Assembly: GCA_008360975.2 (NCBI GenBank)
Contig: CM039181.1
Span: 4,634,380-4,698,379 of the forward strand
Length of the DNA: 64,000 nt
Reading direction: 5' to 3'
DNA from: Lichenostomus cassidix
Taxonomy: Eukaryota > Chordata > Aves > Passeriformes > Meliphagidae
Part shown: piece after piece, positions 36,901 to 46,060 of the stretch
Layout of the letters: every line of letters starts with the position of its first letter
How positions within the stretch are numbered: the stretch's first letter is position 1
Made by a program: the position numbers and the translations under genes
The notes under the pieces: generated by a model
The model's input: the letters and a program-made list of their open reading frames with translations, nothing else
Databases searched by the model: none
Told to the model about the DNA's origin: nothing

Positions 36901-37769
36901 CAGTGGCAATAGACAGCAGAACCAAATAAACAGTTTTTAAAAATAATTTGGCTACACCTGCATTTTAGTCAAATGCATTAACCATAATCTTGAAGGACAG
37001 CGACTAAAATATAAAACCAGATTTTAAAAAAACACAAACGAGGATTTTGCTTATTGTCAGGGACATTTTCTCCATTGGTAAGCAGTGGGAATGACACAAC
37101 TAGGTATAACTTATGGGAGGAGCAACTGACAAGCTCCTTCCAGCTGGGTGGGCGACAACAGCAAAGGCCACACCAGGTGGGGACAGCACAAGGCTGCTGC
37201 CAGTGCCAGCAGCAGGGACAACAAAGGGACAAGGATTTGTGCTGAGAGCAAAAAGGAGGTGGGAAAACCCACGGGGACAGGATCACCGCGTTGTGATGGG
37301 CTGCCCTGGGCACATCCTGCCGCTCTGATCCCAGCCATCCTTGTACCACAGGCTGAAAGCAGACAAGCTGAAGGCACGCCCGTGGCTCATGACATTCTTC
37401 TTTAGGTTAGAGAGGGAAAACCCTCTCCTCTCTCAGAGGCCCAGAACTGTTCATGTTTAAACCTCCCGCCCGACCCGCCCCACTCTTACACCACAGCAGC
37501 GTGGGAAGGCTGAAAAAGCACTGAGCTTCCCGCGGCTGCTGCAGCAGCAGGCAGACCCATCCCCTCAGGGTGCCACGGCCATCCCAGGGGAGATCCCAAT
37601 TTTATCCGTTCCTCCTCCCTCCCGCCGCCCCGCCCGGCCCGGCCCGGCGCGGCCCCGGCCGGCATTACCAGTGCTTCCCATAGAGCCAGTGGCCGCCCCA
37701 GCCCAGCAGGCAGGCGCCGAACGTGGATTTCTTCCAGTGGTTCCTGAGGGTCGCCAGCAGTTTCGCCAT
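6800..37769 (-). CDS. AGK: AGK, acylglycerol kinase, mitochondrial (complete, 15 coding exons)
   Basis: AGK phosphorylates diacylglycerol and monoacylglycerol to phosphatidic and lysophosphatidic acid. Independently of kinase activity it is a subunit of the TIM22 carrier translocase of the mitochondrial inner membrane (family knowledge). Fifteen exons with GT-AG borders join into exactly 420 codons with stop, 419 residues; human AGK has 422. Visible features are the N-terminal hydrophobic [13 protein letters not shown] segment (about 19-31), [11 protein letters not shown] (66-76), the nucleotide-binding GGDGT (123-127), FIPLG (151-155), and [10 protein letters not shown] in the C-terminal half of the lipid-kinase fold. 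MAKLL is chosen as start because it aligns with the human N-terminus (..TLRNHWKK.), has G at -3 and +4, and no in-frame ATG lies between it and the upstream stop near 37992. All splice phases agree, so the gene looks intact. Confidence 0.98.
6938..8802 (-). other. AGK: AGK intron 14
   Basis: It contains a CR1 fragment at 8324-8515, roughly 290 bp from the exon 14 border. The remainder is unique-looking AT-rich sequence. Confidence 0.85.
8324..8515 (-). mobile_element. CR1 LINE fragment in AGK intron 14
   Basis: The series AGCAGGGTCATCCCAGAGCA, GTCCAGGTGGATCTTGAATA, CTGTTCCAGTGCCTGG and GAAGTTCTTCCTCATG is the reverse complement of the CR1 3' region. CR1 sense is therefore the minus strand, the same as AGK transcription. 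The open frames it creates are not host genes. Confidence 0.88.
8803..8887 (-). CDS. AGK: AGK coding exon 14
   Basis: It completes Gly346 and encodes [20 protein letters not shown] then RCILQLPE, residues 347-374. It aligns with the human ..EGTECLQASQCTLLIPE segment. Acceptor GGTTTGGACAG, donor GTGAGA. Confidence 0.96.
8888..12874 (-). other. AGK: AGK intron 13
   Basis: A roughly 4 kb intron. A short TA/CA-rich stretch is seen at 9001-9030. I found no transposon family, RNA gene or extra exon that I could support; the many short open frames lack similarity and splice context. Confidence 0.8.
12875..12945 (-). CDS. AGK: AGK coding exon 13
   Basis: It encodes residues 323-345, [19 protein letters not shown] then FVQR, plus two bases of Gly346. 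Acceptor TTTTTGCACAG, donor GTGAGT. Confidence 0.95.
12946..14923 (-). other. AGK: AGK introns 12 and 11 (flanking exon 12)
   Basis: Apart from exon 12 (13727-13824) this stretch is AT-rich non-coding sequence. There is an A-rich low-complexity patch at about 14766-14820. Nothing else is recognised. Confidence 0.75.
13727..13824 (-). CDS. AGK: AGK coding exon 12
   Basis: It encodes residues 290-322, [20 protein letters not shown] followed by [13 protein letters not shown]. Acceptor GATACGCAG, donor GTAAGA. Confidence 0.96.
14924..15065 (-). CDS. AGK: AGK coding exon 11 (variable linker)
   Basis: It encodes residues 243-289, from [20 protein letters not shown] through the acidic/proline stretch [10 protein letters not shown] to [12 protein letters not shown]. 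This is the least conserved part of the protein and is a few residues shorter than in human. Donor GTGAGC. Confidence 0.96.
15066..17375 (-). other. AGK: AGK intron 10
   Basis: Non-coding. An AT-rich low-complexity run of AATAAATA-type sequence lies at about 16106-16150. I see no mobile element or RNA gene. Confidence 0.8.
17376..17433 (-). CDS. AGK: AGK coding exon 10
   Basis: It completes Lys223 and encodes [19 protein letters not shown], residues 224-242. Acceptor TTTTTTCAG, donor GTAAAC. Confidence 0.97.
17434..19464 (-). other. AGK: AGK intron 9
   Basis: Non-coding with no recognisable repeat family. Several overlapping open frames near 18280-18920 on both strands reflect a locally higher GC content rather than a gene; none has family similarity. 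Confidence 0.75.
19465..19544 (-). CDS. AGK: AGK coding exon 9
   Basis: It encodes residues 197-222, [19 protein letters not shown] then DAGVKVS, plus two bases of Lys223. The LRWGS segment is strongly conserved in AGK. Acceptor CTTCACAG, donor GTAAGA. Confidence 0.97.
20326..20395 (-). CDS. AGK: AGK coding exon 8
   Basis: It completes Gln173 and encodes [19 protein letters not shown] then LQIK, residues 174-196. Acceptor TTTTGCAG, donor GTGAAA. Confidence 0.97.
20396..22426 (-). other. AGK: AGK intron 7
   Basis: Non-coding. A 68-codon ATG-initiated minus-strand open frame at 20879-21085 has an ordinary-looking composition and a GTAGAT just before its stop. I could not link it to any family or AGK isoform. 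Confidence 0.7.
22427..22521 (-). CDS. AGK: AGK coding exon 7
   Basis: It encodes residues 142-172, [20 protein letters not shown] and [11 protein letters not shown], plus two bases of Gln173. The human equivalent of the loop reads PLGETSSLSHTL as I recall it. The donor is the near-perfect GTAAGT. Confidence 0.97.
22522..24471 (-). other. AGK: AGK intron 6
   Basis: Non-coding. It includes an imperfect 20-bp tandem duplication at 23491-23530 and a 17-base poly(A) run at 23607-23623. Confidence 0.8.
23491..23530. repeat. Imperfect 20-bp tandem duplication
   Basis: Units 23491-23510 and 23511-23530 agree at 17 of 20 positions (both contain ATGCAGTAT). Confidence 0.8.
24472..24504 (-). CDS. AGK: AGK coding exon 6 (33-bp microexon)
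   Basis: This eleven-codon, phase-0 exon encodes [11 protein letters not shown]. The acceptor is TTTTTCAG and the donor is GTGAGA. Because it is in phase, skipping would shorten the protein without a frameshift, removing part of the nucleotide-binding region. Confidence 0.96.
24505..25430 (-). other. AGK: AGK intron 5
   Basis: Non-coding. Its donor-proximal part contains the perfect inverted repeat at 25349-25382. No transposon is recognised. Confidence 0.8.
25349..25382. repeat. Perfect hairpin, 14-bp stem and 6-nt loop
   Basis: GATTGAGTCTGTGC at 25349-25362 is the exact reverse complement of GCACAGACTCAATC at 25369-25382, separated by TACATT. It lies 48-81 nt inside AGK intron 5, measured from the exon 5 donor, so it would form in the pre-mRNA. 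Possible roles are a splice-modulating structure, a small hairpin RNA or a remnant palindrome; none is shown. Confidence 0.9.
25431..25523 (-). CDS. AGK: AGK coding exon 5 (GGDGT motif)
   Basis: It encodes residues 100-130, [16 protein letters not shown] then [20 protein letters not shown] is the ATP-binding signature of lipid kinases in this family; in human AGK, mutation of Gly126 in it abolishes kinase activity. The motif is intact here, with the equivalent glycine also at 126. Confidence 0.98.
25524..28202 (-). other. AGK: AGK introns 4 and 3 (flanking exon 4)
   Basis: Apart from exon 4 (26873-26948) I see AT-rich non-coding sequence and a short CA run at about 25718-25729. No mobile element is recognised. 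Confidence 0.75.
26873..26948 (-). CDS. AGK: AGK coding exon 4
   Basis: It encodes [18 protein letters not shown] followed by LDVTVVK, residues 75-99, after completing Gly74. Acceptor TTATTTCTAG, donor GTAAGA. Confidence 0.97.
28203..28282 (-). CDS. AGK: AGK coding exon 3
   Basis: It encodes [19 protein letters not shown] and LNPAACK plus two bases of Gly74. The FLNPAACKG stretch is the conserved N-terminal strand and loop of the diacylglycerol-kinase catalytic domain. Acceptor TTACTTAG, donor GTAAAA. Confidence 0.97.
28283..32065 (-). other. AGK: AGK intron 2
   Basis: A 3.8 kb intron of AT-rich sequence. No repeat family, RNA gene or additional exon is supported; short open frames around 31370-31930 are in a slightly GC-richer patch and show no similarity. 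Confidence 0.75.
32066..32105 (-). CDS. AGK: AGK coding exon 2 (40 bp)
   Basis: This small exon completes Cys34 and encodes [13 protein letters not shown], nearly identical to human AGK. The acceptor is CACCTGATAG after a C/T-rich tract, and the donor is GTAATA. Confidence 0.96.
35264..35299. repeat. Tandem duplication, 19-bp period
   Basis: AATTAATGCTCTCACACAT at 35264-35282 is followed by a nearly complete second copy starting at 35283. Confidence 0.85.
36437..36665 (-). mobile_element. CR1 LINE fragment in AGK intron 1
   Basis: Characteristic blocks in antisense orientation are GAGCCCAAAACTGGACACAG, CTCCCTCCACCTGCTGGCAC, TTCTTGGCCCCAAGGCTCAC and CAGCTTGTTGTCCTCCAGGA. These correspond to the region upstream of the CR1 3' tail, with CR1 sense on the minus strand. 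Both ends are truncated; the open frames on + (36309-36670) are by-products. Confidence 0.9.
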
Positions 37770-37990
37770 GCCGCCCTGGGGCTGAGCTGCCGCTCCCTGC
37801 CCGGCCCGGCGCGGCGCGGCTCGGCTCGGCTGGAAACCACTGCCGCGGCCTCGGGTTCCGCGCACCGCCCGCTGAACGGCCGCTGAACGGAAACTAACGA
37901 ACAAATAAAAGAGAGAAAATCCCCGGGAAAAGAGTTTTCGCTCTTCCCACAGTCCCGCCGCTCGCTGCCTTGCTGCAGCCCCCGAGATGA
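37440..37990 (-). promoter_or_regulatory. AGK: AGK CpG-rich promoter and 5' UTR region
   Basis: GC content and CpG density rise sharply here, with GC-box-like CCGCCC and CCCGCCC runs and repeated CGGCCCGG/GGCGCGG motifs at 37624-37662 and 37800-37830. The start exon lies inside it. Such islands usually mark TATA-less broad promoters of housekeeping genes. The transcription start is not determinable; it probably lies within about 37780-37980. Confidence 0.7.
37669..37769 (-). CDS. AGK: AGK coding exon 1 (start codon)
   Basis: It encodes residues 1-33 and two bases of Cys34. The sequence begins [15 protein letters not shown] and continues with the hydrophobic stretch ending WLYGKH. The donor is GTAATG. 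It sits in a CpG-rich, GC-rich region that is presumably the promoter. Confidence 0.95.
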
Positions 37991-38033
37991 TTTATTGCCG
38001 CGGGCTGCCAGCGCTGACACTGCCCGGAGCACC

Positions 38034-38500
38034 GGGTGATGGAGGAGATGGTGATGATGGTGGAGGTGATGGAGATGATGGAGGTGATGGAGGTGATGGA
38101 GGTGATGATGGAGATGATGGAGGTGATGATGGAGATGATGGAGATGGACATGAGGTGATGGAGGTGATGGAGGTTGTGGAGGTGGTGGAGGTGGTGGAGG
38201 TGATGATGAAGATGGACGTGATGGAGGTGATGGAGGTTGTGGAGGTGGTGGAGGTGGTGGAGGTGATGATGAAGATGGAGGTGATGGAGGTGATGATGGA
38301 GATGATGGAGGTGATGATGGAGATGATGGAGATGGACATGAGGTGATGGAGGTGATGGAGGTGATGATGGAGGTGATGGAGATGGTGATGGAGGTGATGG
38401 AGATGATGGAGGTGATGGAAATGATGGAAATGATGATGGAGATGATGGAGGTGATGATGGAGGTGATGATGGAGGTGATAACAGAGGTGATGGAGATAGA
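38034..38500. repeat. GAT/GGA/GGT minisatellite upstream of AGK
   Basis: About 470 bp of purine-rich sequence is built from trinucleotides GAT, GGA and GGT (frequent 9-bp unit GGTGATGGA). Higher-order repetition is visible: a 63-bp period links 38171 and 38234 (both in GGAGGTTGTGG), and GACATGAGG recurs at 38147 and 38335. The GG-rich centre (38170-38270) could form weak two-tetrad G-quadruplexes. Because units are multiples of three, several frames stay open on both strands; these are not genes. It begins about 270 bp from the AGK ATG. Confidence 0.95.
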
Positions 38501-41500
38501 GCGTAGCAGAGTAGCAGAGTATAGCAGAGTATAGGACCTGAATAGGTCTTTCTTCCACATCAGTAAAAATATCCACGGTGCTGCCCCTGCCCCTGCAAAA
38601 AAACCTCACTAAATAAACCAAGAATACTCAACCCTCCGAAAAAACCAAACCAAACAAACAAAACACAACAACAAAAGACTCAAAGAAAACCAAACCAACC
38701 CCCACAAGTTTGCAGAAGATGGTCCAGAAGACACTCTGCTGTTAGTAATAAGAAAAGCAGATTAAACCCTATGGATTAGTTTCCCTACTATGTTTTGGGT
38801 TTCTTTTTCCCTTTATTTTGTAGAGCATAAGATCTGGGATTTTTTTTTTTTAAACAAAGAAAACATTACATTATCTTCTCCCTGATGAATATTTCAGGCA
38901 TATCCTCATCCAGTAGCCATTGCTTCCCACTTAAATATTGCAGGTTCATCTGTCCAGTGTATCTCAGTGTGCTGCACTTGCTGCAGTGCTGAATGTTGCA
39001 GGTGGTGTGGAGTGATTAAATGTCCTACTTTCCTTTTGGTGTTCGTCCTACTTTTTTAGATGATTCAGGTGGTATGGCCAACTGCTAACAGCAATGATAG
39101 CCACAGATATTAGTCCTGCCATCCTTCTTTCCTTCACTTATGGAAAGATTTTGTGCTGATAAATGCTTTTCAAATTCATAATTCTCATGTGGTGCCACGA
39201 ATAATTTAAAAACATCTGTAACTTCCTATTTTGCAACCAAGTCTACCAAATACAGTTATGTTCATTAATGATGTTTCCAAAACAAGCTTGAATTTTTAAA
39301 ATAAAGCCTCTAGTATGCAAATATCCATTCAGAGCAGTGAGAAAAAATGCTTAAAAGTATGAAAGACCTGAGTATCTCTAAGATGGCTGAATGGAAATTT
39401 TCCTGTGTTCATAACCATGAAAACACATCAGAGTTAGTGTAAGTGAGAAATTTTAGCTCAACTGCTGATTGCATCCAGCATCCCTAACAGAGGGATTTGA
39501 CCCTGATTTGGGCAGGGTGACTGGACAGGGTGAGGTCCTGAGGTCCCATCCCATCTCCCCTTCTGGGACTGTGTGACACTATCCGAGAGTTTGGGTTGGT
39601 GATTTTTGACGTGGCATTTTTTTAAAGAGAACTGCCCTTAGAAGAAAGAGACAGTGCAAACAGCAACGACAGATTGTGACTTGTCCTTTTTACTTGGCTT
39701 TACTTAGAATGCAGCGTCCATTCCGAAATCCCTCCTGGCAAACACACATGTCCTACTTTTTGGCTGTGGCCGTCTGATCACCCTCGAGGTAGATCACACC
39801 TGCCATGCTGCTGCATGTACCAGGTACTTCTCTTTTAGCTGTCCTAGTTTTCTGCATGTCAGATCAATAGAAGAGGTATTAGAGAGTGTGCAATGGCAAA
39901 TTGGAGGATAAAGGGCTGTTCTTGAGCATCCTCTAAATTATGTGCTGTAGTAATTTTTCAAGCAAAGTAAAATTCTTGCTCTGTTTTTCATAAAACTGTT
40001 CAGAGGAGACCGGAATGTGTGGTTTTGTTTTCTTATGTTTTCTACATGGTTTTTGTAAAAAAAGAATAATTCAAAATGCTGCTCTGCAACTCTAACATTT
40101 GACTGGGGACATGTCACCTAAAATTAGCTCACAAGTTGTGTATGAAGACAGGTGAATGCCTCATCCTGGTTACTCATGTCTGACCCTTTTATGATGAGTA
40201 ATTTTTTTATCATTCTGTCTCTACCATCAGTTCCAAGCCTGTTAGCAGGAGAAGCTTCAGATACATGATCATGCTTCAGGCACATACTTATTTGTGACTT
40301 TAGAAAAGTCACATCCTCAGTCATCTTCGGTGCTCAGCTACACAATGTAAAGGAGACAGTAGAGAGGTTTTTCTCTACTACTTGGCAATGCTCTACAATT
40401 TATAAGGACAGAGAGTCATTTAGTCTCCATTTCTGTCCAGCACAAGCTGTGCCTATATTTGCATGAAAAAGGGACCTCCCCAGTCCAGTGCAGTCATTCT
40501 GTCATCCTTACAGCAGTGGAGAATTGGGACCCCCCAGCCTGCTGGTTATTCTGACATTTGAGACTCATCTATCAATGGTCTGAGGCTTTGGAACAGCAGA
40601 GCTGTCAGCACATCTTGTGTCATCACGGTGATTCTGTCTCTTCAGGTGCTTTCTTACAAGTAAAATGCAAATAGCTCCTTGTGTTGCAAAGAGACCAAAT
40701 TTCCTGCTGTGCAGGAGCTGTGTGTTTACCACAGCGGTGCAAGTCCGTGCTGCTGCCAGACCGAGGCAGCGTTGTCTGTTAGTCTGCCCACATCCCCCCG
40801 TTTGTCACATGAGTAATATCCCTGTGGCCAGAATGATGGGGAAGAGCATCCTCACACTACCTTTGGGCTCTTGTGCAGCTGATGAGGAGAAAAACAGAAT
40901 CCTAAATACTTTCATGTCTCTGACGCAGCAAGGGAGATTATAATTTGCTTTAATTCCACAACACCTGAATACCGAGCATGATTTAAAGTGAGGGAGAGCT
41001 CTTTTCCTTGGTGGATGTGAGCAGGTCTGACTGGGTATCTCTCCAGATCAGGCTGTGGGATGGGAGCTCCAGCTTCTCTTAACCACAACCCGGGGGCATA
41101 GGCTTGGATGCAGACAGAGCTTTTTCCCTTCCTGTTCAGGAGAGTCCCTGGGCTAGCTGAAATCTCAGTGGGCTTCCCAGGCTGTGTCTCTCTTCTTCTG
41201 TTCTCCAGGCTTTTAGTCCAGAGCCTGAAGCTGCTCCTCCATCGTGTGTCCCAGATCCCACTTGGTTCTACCCTGGCCAATGATTTATGTAACAGAGAGG
41301 AGCACTGCAGCCACTGAAGCTAATCAGAGAAAGTTCCTGCCTGTGAGAGCAGAGAAAGTTCATGATGGATTCTCTTGCCCTCATTTCCAGCTCTGCCTGG
41401 AGGTGTGATTCCCTGGGGTAGTCATGTCTGCAGTCAGTGCCTGCTCCACTGGTCTGGAGAAAGAACTGAATCACACTGGCAGGGTTTTTGGTTGGGTAAC

Positions 41501-44500
41501 TCAGAGAAACTCTGCACAAGAATAATCTCTCCCTTCTTCCCCCTCCTTGCTCTTCCTTGGCTCTTCTGTAAGCAGAACACGACCTGAGCTTCACCCTCCC
41601 TAGAAGGAAATTCAGGAGCATGCCTAGCATATTTATATGGCAAAACCCACCACCTTTACACCTTACCCCCTCTTCCCACATCCAAGCTATTACACAGAAA
41701 TATTCCCTGATTCTCTGAGTTTATTAACCTTTTTTCCAAGGGAATGAATAGAGATATTCACAGCTTTTGAACAGCAGCAGAAACCCATTAAGTTGCTCTG
41801 TGGCAATCTTGTCAGGAGCTTGTTCCTTTAGCAGACGCACATTTCAGAAGGCTCTACACTCACTCCCAAACCACTTGGATTCAGTAAGTGCAGCTGCCAC
41901 TGAGGCATTAGCGTGAGCAGGCCTGGACCCAAAGCTTTGAGTGTAGTCAGATCTCCTCTGTGTCTGCTCCAAATGAAGGAACAAGGCCAGTGCCCTGGGA
42001 CTGGGATCTTCCCATTCACCCTGCAGCACAAGAAATGTCTAGCAGCTCCTGTGCTAATTCTGCACTCTGCTTCTCAGTGAAGCACTCAGTGAGAGCTACA
42101 TCAAAGACACCAGTTTTGTTGCTGGTACAGGTTCCTACCCTTAAGAAAGTCCTGCTGACTGAGGCTAAGGTCACTCATCTCTCAGCTCGTGCTGTTACTA
42201 TGGTACTGCTACATATTAGAGGATTCTGCATAGAAAACAGTTGGATAAAGGGAGGGAGAGAGAAGGAGAGAGACCAAATGCACAGTGCAGAGCTGCTTGC
42301 AGGATGTGCATGTCCACCCAGCAAGCTGGCAGCACCAAACCTCTCCTGGCCTTACATCTGCAGGCAGGGATTGTGACTTGTGCAGACTGAGTCTGAGTGA
42401 GGGATGTAACCCATGAGACTCCTCACTCAGGCATTTTGCTTTTGGCAGAGATTAATGCTCCTTGTTTAACAAAAGAAATAAGTCATATTATCTCCTTTTA
42501 TCCCCGTTGTACAGCTGGATGAGAGGGTAGGAAATAAAGGTTTTTATACTGTTTCTTGATTTCAGTGCATCCAGAAATGTTACATACTACTTACCCATAT
42601 TCACACTGAGATACTGCCTACCCAAAAATCCAGCTGCTGCTATAAACCATCCTGGTTATATCCCATGGCCAGATGATCTTGTATTCAGAAGAGCTCCCGA
42701 AAACTACTAATACATCTGCAGCAATGGTTCATTTTTCACTGAGGCAGTGACATCCTAATCTATGGACCAGATGGAGTGGGGCCCTGGGCAATTGTAATCA
42801 AAGAGCAACAGCCACAGTTTGAAGGAAAGAGATTCCCTGTTGGTTTTCTATTAAATGCTTCTATTTTCATTTTCTTTTGACTCAATTGTGTGCATCACCA
42901 TGGCCCACTGAACACATCTGGCTGACATCTTAGATCACATACCCGGCACATTGCTGTGTTTGCTCAAAGTTTCACTCCTTCCAAAGTCAGTGGCAATGCT
43001 CTGTGACAACTGGTTTTATCCTTGGCCTTAGGTGGAGTTTGGGGATCAGCAGGAGCAGCTGCAGGCAAAGGCAGGCTGAGAAAATCCATCACTGTAATGA
43101 CAAACCACTCCCATTCCTCTTCACCAACCAAACACCTTTGCTGCTGTAGAAGGTAGAAGATTAATTTGTCTTGGATGCTGGAGTTCAAACTATGACCACT
43201 CAGAAAAAGTATAATCCTACTGAGTTACTATAAATTGGTCTAGTTCAGTCCCTGCCAAAAGATACATTCTTCATCTAACACTGACAAGGACCTTTGCTCA
43301 TGGATAGTTACTGGCTATTTCATCAGTCTGAAGCTGCAGTCTTAATGTCTTGAGGTGTTGATGAAAACATAATTGTATTTTGTCTTTTTCTTTTCTTTAA
43401 GTAAATGAGTTAAATTAGAATAAAATCTGGTATTCTGCTTCTTCATTGTCTCATAGCTTTCAACTATTTCAAATGTAATCATTTTACATTTACTGTGAGA
43501 AAAAAGTTGCTGGAGTTACAGATCCTGTCATATATACTGCTTCCCTAGGCTTGAGAAGACATTAGAGAGTTCTTCCAAATGTTTTCATTACAAACTCTGT
43601 AGCAATTTCAGCAAATGTATTTCAACAAGCTCTGTGGCTACTTTGGTCTTGAACAGTTTCACATTGCATTTATCTTCCAGAAAATTACTAAGTGATATGG
43701 TTTTATAAATTTTCGTTATTTTCATGTTGTTAATTGACATGCTAATTATGGCACAGACATTGCTTTTAAATCCCATGTTGTTTCTTTCCCTACATACAGT
43801 GCATATTCGTTGAATCCCTATCACATTGAGATCTGCAGTCAGTTCAAAGACTGGCTTTGCTTTTCAAGCTGTTTAGACATTCTTTTCACTTAATATACTG
43901 CTTTAAGGATCTATGATAAGATGTTGCTGAGGGCAGTGTGAGACTCTGGGACTTGACTAGGCTGGATTAGAATAGAACAGCTATGTATTTTACATTAAAC
44001 AAAAGTGGTTTGAACCACAGTAAAGAGCCAATACTTGTTATCCACACTCTCCAAATGCATAGGCATTATTGACTCCATTTATATGACATCTTCCCTCACT
44101 TTGTTTTCTTGCTTTCCCTTGCTAAGAACAGATGGGAAGAGTAATTTAAATACCGAATACCATAAGGTACCTGGAGAAAAGTAAATTAAGGAAATACCAT
44201 AAGTGAGAGAATGAAGTGTTGAACTGCTAACAGGAGATTTACAATTAAGAATTAACAGAGAAGATAAGCTTTGCCAAGAGACAGAAATCACTGCGCAGAG
44301 GGAATCTTGCAGAGGATGGGCAGGGCTCTGACATTACAAATACATGGAGAATTCCAGGTCATAGAAAAGAGGAGACTTGAGATGTCAAACATCTAAATCA
44401 GTTTATGGATTTATGCATGCTGTAGCAGAAAACATAAGTTGAGATAATGTCCATTCCATGACAAAAGAGGCTAGGAATACCAGACCTGACTTTGCTTCAC

Positions 44501-45674
44501 AAAAACATGTGAATACCAACAGAAGGAATATATAGGATGGGTAATGAAAACAAGGACAGCACCACATGCTTCGATGAAAATTATACATAGTGAAAATGTA
44601 CAACATAGCAGCCAAAGATGAAATGATCTAACTGGAAATAAATAAGACATTTATTTTTTAACTGTTATACAGAAGCATATGTGTTGCCAGAAATACTTTT
44701 GGAAGACACTTGTAGGAGAGTCACACATAGCAGAAAATAAATATGGAAACAGAATGGACAGTGATAAGCTTATTAAGCACAAAGAAATATGTGAACAACA
44801 CAGGAAAATAAAGGGGAAATATACTGGAAAAGGAATAATTTGTAATATTGGCCCAGAAAATATCTCAACTCCCTTAGCATTGTGCTATGTGCTCTCTGCA
44901 ATTCTTGTCTTTAGGAAAAATACTCTTAAATCAGAGGCAAAGAGGGGATGTTAGTAGGATCACTGAATGGAGGATGTTTGAACAATCACATTAATTTTTG
45001 TAGGAACAAAGCACAGTTTCTTCTAGCACCAGGACAAAGCTAAGCAAACAAAACAGAAAATTCTAGATAATGCAAATAATGCTTGAATAAATAACACAAC
45101 ATAAAAAGGCCAATGAATATGTCACGGGTGAGATGACAGGGGAGAGCCTGTCCACATAGATGAGGAAAATCTGTAAAGATTCATTGGGAAGGTTGGTAAC
45201 ATTTGCCCCTAATCTGGCTGCTTGCAGCCACCACCTGGAGTACTGCTGCTCTCTGATGTTTAATGGATGTGCAGTGTCAATATCAATACAGAGTCTGAAA
45301 AACTGAAGGAGTTTATTAGGGGACTCTGTTCCAGTGGTTCACAGCACAAGAGTTAAGTTATGCATTTATTTCTCCAAGGACACTATTAGTGGTGCTGCAA
45401 AGCTTTGCTCAAAGCTGCAAAACAATGACTCGTGTGCCACTGATGCCAATGAAATGTGATACCAGTGTGTTCCAGTAAATAAAGAGATTTTGGGGTTTTT
45501 CACAGAAAAGAGTGTCTGCTGAAATTGGCCATGTCACACCACTGAGACCGCCAAGCCAGTTCATCCTGGGAATTTCTGCTTGCAGTTAAATACACAGCTG
45601 GAAGGTATATTGGGGGTCTAGACCCATTCCCAGCTACCTGTGTGAAAATGGAGTAGGTGCAGCTTAGAATTACA
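38501..45674. other. Intergenic sequence upstream of AGK
   Basis: No coding exon with family similarity or convincing splice borders was found on either strand. The stretch holds a 12-base T run at 38840-38851 and a CR1 tail at 39495-39577. The open frames at 40665-42376 are short, overlap on both strands and resemble nothing I know. Confidence 0.65.
39495..39577 (+). mobile_element. CR1 LINE 3'-tail fragment, degraded
   Basis: GATTTGGGCAGGGTGACTGG..GTGAGGTCCTGAGGTCCCATCC..GGGACTGTGTGACAC resembles the sense-strand CR1 terminus (..TGACCTTGAGGTCCCTTCCAACC..CTGTGTGAT). It is divergent, so the family call is moderate. Confidence 0.55.
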
Positions 45675-46060
45675 TGTTGTGTGTTGTTGCTGTTGAGCCG
45701 CTAGCAGAGAAAAAGACTTGAGTTCTCAGTGTGACAAGAAAGAAGGAATTTATTATTTTGATTTCAATATATATAGACTTTTCAGAGGTTGCCCAGATTG
45801 GTCAGTCAGAAACCTCCCCCTAGGCCTGACTGGCCAGGCCTGAACTGTCTAAATCTCGAGACACTGTTTCAAAAACATCCAAACTTTATCTTTGTTTATA
45901 AAACACAATGGAATGTTCTCATGGGAAAGACCTGTGCTAGCCACAGTGTGTAATGATCTGACTTAGAAAAACAACCAACCAACTATCCAAAGTTTTGTCC
46001 TACCTTGAACAGAAGACAGACCGAGATTGCCAAAGACATGACTGAGAGAGAGATTCTTCA
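45675..46060 (-). mobile_element. Solo LTR of an endogenous retrovirus (ERVL-like), candidate
   Basis: Read on the minus strand there is a TATATATA box (about 45767-45775), an AATAAA hexamer about 20 nt later, and then a short U5-like segment ending ..CAACACACAACA. That is the layout of a compact LTR. The + strand edge begins TGTTGTGTG at 45675. The other edge is not clear and the end given is approximate; no flanking target-site duplication could be confirmed. No viral coding region is seen next to it. Confidence 0.5.

Larger units (their letters stand above)
32106..37668 (-). other. AGK: AGK intron 1
   Basis: The largest AGK intron (5.6 kb). It holds A-rich runs at 32221-32248, a 19-bp-period duplication at 35264-35299, a CR1 fragment at 36437-36665, and the intronic part of the CpG island near exon 1. 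No nested gene is seen. Confidence 0.8.

Noticed and set aside
37770..37904. Possible 45-residue Arg-rich N-terminal extension of AGK resembling a mitochondrial presequence
   Set aside because: The upstream frame is open to a stop near 37992, but the apparent start at 37902-37904 is TTG and no in-frame ATG exists there. The internal ATG matches the family N-terminus and has a good Kozak context.
37565..38560. Minus-strand open frame of 331 codons, rich in Ile-Thr-Ser, Ser-Pro and His-Leu repeats
   Set aside because: It is a by-product of the trinucleotide-period minisatellite joined to the GC-rich AGK 5' region. Other frames of the same array are equally open, and it overlaps AGK exon 1 in a different frame.
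45190..45260. CACCTGGAGTACTGCTGC, similar to a CR1 coding-region motif
   Set aside because: The flanks do not continue the CR1 pattern, so chance similarity is likely.
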